From WTHC01 sp965218725 (lineage in GTDB: Archaea; Thermoproteota; Nitrososphaeria; Nitrososphaerales; Nitrosopumilaceae): a stretch of 64,000 bases of DNA. The position numbers and the translations under genes were made by a program. Numbering within the stretch: position 1 is the first letter of the stretch; each line of letters opens with the position of its first letter. The notes beneath the pieces were generated by a model, which saw only the letters and a list, made by a program, of their open reading frames with translations, searched no databases and had not been told where the DNA came from. Positions 63,263 through 64,000 of the stretch are shown here, piece after piece. The stretch spans positions 620,001 to 684,000 of the forward strand of contig CBDCLO010000002.1 of NCBI GenBank assembly GCA_965218725.1. The letters run 5' to 3'.

Positions 63263-63808
63263 TTGGAAAAACTGATAGTATGCATAACTGGTATGCCTGG
63301 TGCTGGTAAATCTACCATTGCAAACGGTTTAAAACTAAAAGGATTTTATGTCATTAATATGGGTAATATTGTAAGAGAAATAGCAAAAAAAAACAGTATA
63401 ATCCCTACGTTGCATAACTTGGGCACCATCATGTATAATATTAGAAAACAACACGGTACAGGAGTAATAGCTAATATTATAAAAAAAAAAATTGTTGGCT
63501 GTACTTCTAACGTTATAATCATAGATGGTGTGAGATCTACTGATGAATTTGAAATACTAAAAAAATTTGGTAATGCCAAGATTTTATCGATTCATGCATC
63601 TACTAATAGACGCTATAGACTTTTATCAAAACGCAAACGATCTGATGATCCTAAAACCAAAAAATGTTTTAATGATCGTGACATGAAGGAAATTAGAGTT
63701 GGCATAAGTACGCTTATTACATTATCTGATGAAAATATATCTAACAACAATTTAACAATTCAAGAGTTAATTGATTCGTCTTATAGAACAATCAAAAATT
63801 GGTTATAA
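63263..63808 (+). CDS. UPF0200-family P-loop nucleotide kinase-like protein
   Basis: 181 residues. P-loop CITGMPGAGKST near 10, then GFYVINMGNIVRE and VIIIDGVRSTDEFEILKKF, the pattern of the UPF0200 (dephospho-CoA-kinase-like) archaeal family. Substrate unknown. The start is a TTG at 63263. The following UPF0201 gene starts at the base after its stop codon; the pairing is known in archaea. Confidence 0.85.
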   Translation: MEKLIVCITGMPGAGKSTIANGLKLKGFYVINMGNIVREIAKKNSIIPTLHNLGTIMYNIRKQHGTGVIANIIKKKIVGCTSNVIIIDGVRSTDEFEILKKFGNAKILSIHASTNRRYRLLSKRKRSDDPKTKKCFNDRDMKEIRVGISTLITLSDENISNNNLTIQELIDSSYRTIKNWL

Positions 63809-64000
63809 ATGCAAATTCCTAAACTTGAATGTGTTATAAGTATTGATTGTAGGATTAATTATACTGAAGATCCACAAAAAGTTAGGCATGCCATTTCTAA
63901 CATTTTTTTAGATGTTGATATAGTAACAAATAGACATTCTGTACATGCAACTTCAAAAAAACTAGATTCTCTAGTAAAAATATATGACGCTATACATATT
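63809..64000 (+). CDS. UPF0201-family RNA-binding-like protein (partial)
   Basis: Cut by the window edge after 64 codons. The visible part opens MQIPKLECVISIDCRINYTE, then DPQKVRHAISNIFLDVD, matching the UPF0201 start with its T-E-D-P-x-K-V motif. The ATG immediately follows the UPF0200 stop codon. Confidence 0.82.
   Translation, partial: MQIPKLECVISIDCRINYTEDPQKVRHAISNIFLDVDIVTNRHSVHATSKKLDSLVKIYDAIHI

Noticed and set aside
1..64000. CRISPR arrays, insertion sequences, prophage or integrase genes
   Set aside because: No spaced direct repeats, transposase motifs, terminal inverted repeats or phage genes were seen; the only tandem repeats are inside grpE and the thermosome gene.

Overview
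The window is chromosomal DNA of an archaeon, almost certainly a member of the Thaumarchaeota (Nitrososphaerota). It is AT-rich (about 30% GC by eye) and densely packed. The lineage call rests on a combination: a CdvB (ESCRT-III-like) division protein, PolD, Orc1/Cdc6, eukaryote-like PriS/PriL and GINS, GatD/GatE, GGGP synthase and a thermosome, together with a complete GrpE-DnaK-DnaJ set, a bacterial-type MetK and a B12 (cbi) gene set. Many proteins are divergent and rich in Lys/Ile/Asn, so I cannot name a species. No ammonia-oxidation genes are in view.

Layout. 0-3.6 kb: pelota, CutA, a frameshifted site-2 protease and a tRNA thiolation enzyme. 3.6-3.9 kb: SRP RNA. 4-10.7 kb: acylphosphatase, ribosomal protein L2, CDC48, GatD-GatE and a small basic protein. 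10.7-15.9 kb: tRNA-Leu(CAG), the grpE-dnaK-dnaJ operon (grpE carries a 33-bp repeat array), a Rossmann-fold protein and a tRNA-Gln(UUG) with a probable 14-nt intron. 15.9-24.9 kb: an ABC-2 exporter, an RPA-like protein, the Lhr helicase, a RadB-like ATPase, LSm, MetK and an SDR protein. 24.9-30.4 kb: cobalamin genes cbiD-cbiG-cbiX-cbiC, cbiA and cobO. 30.5-34.4 kb: aIF2alpha-Nop10 and, on the other strand, eS6-aIF2gamma-PIN-metallohydrolase, plus a 54-residue zinc ribbon. 34.5-43.5 kb: C39-TPR protein, amidotransferase, UPF0182, PriS-PriL, GlyRS and endonuclease IV. 43.6-48.3 kb: CdvB, a decayed CDC48 remnant, Hsp20, several lineage-specific proteins, CbiE and a SpoIIM-like protein.

48.3-53.9 kb is a replication island. 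PolD small subunit (DP1) and Orc1/Cdc6 are convergent. Next to them is a gene-free stretch with an origin-recognition-box-like sequence and several TTAACA/TGTTAA palindromes, followed by three small regulator-like genes, GGGP synthase and a free-standing gene for only the C-terminal zinc/PIP domain of the PolD large subunit (DP2). 53.9-64 kb: GlyA, thermosome, glutamine synthetase, GINS, an SDR, tRNA-Pro(GGG), and a thpR-cca-kinase operon in which thpR is frameshifted, ending in a UPF0200-UPF0201 pair cut by the window edge.

Most promising observations: the stand-alone DP2 C-terminal domain near DP1/Cdc6 and the likely origin; the origin region itself; the CDC48 pseudogene beside cdvB; the non-canonical tRNA-Gln intron; and two genes broken by single-base frameshifts, which may be real or sequence errors. 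No CRISPR array, insertion sequence or prophage was seen.
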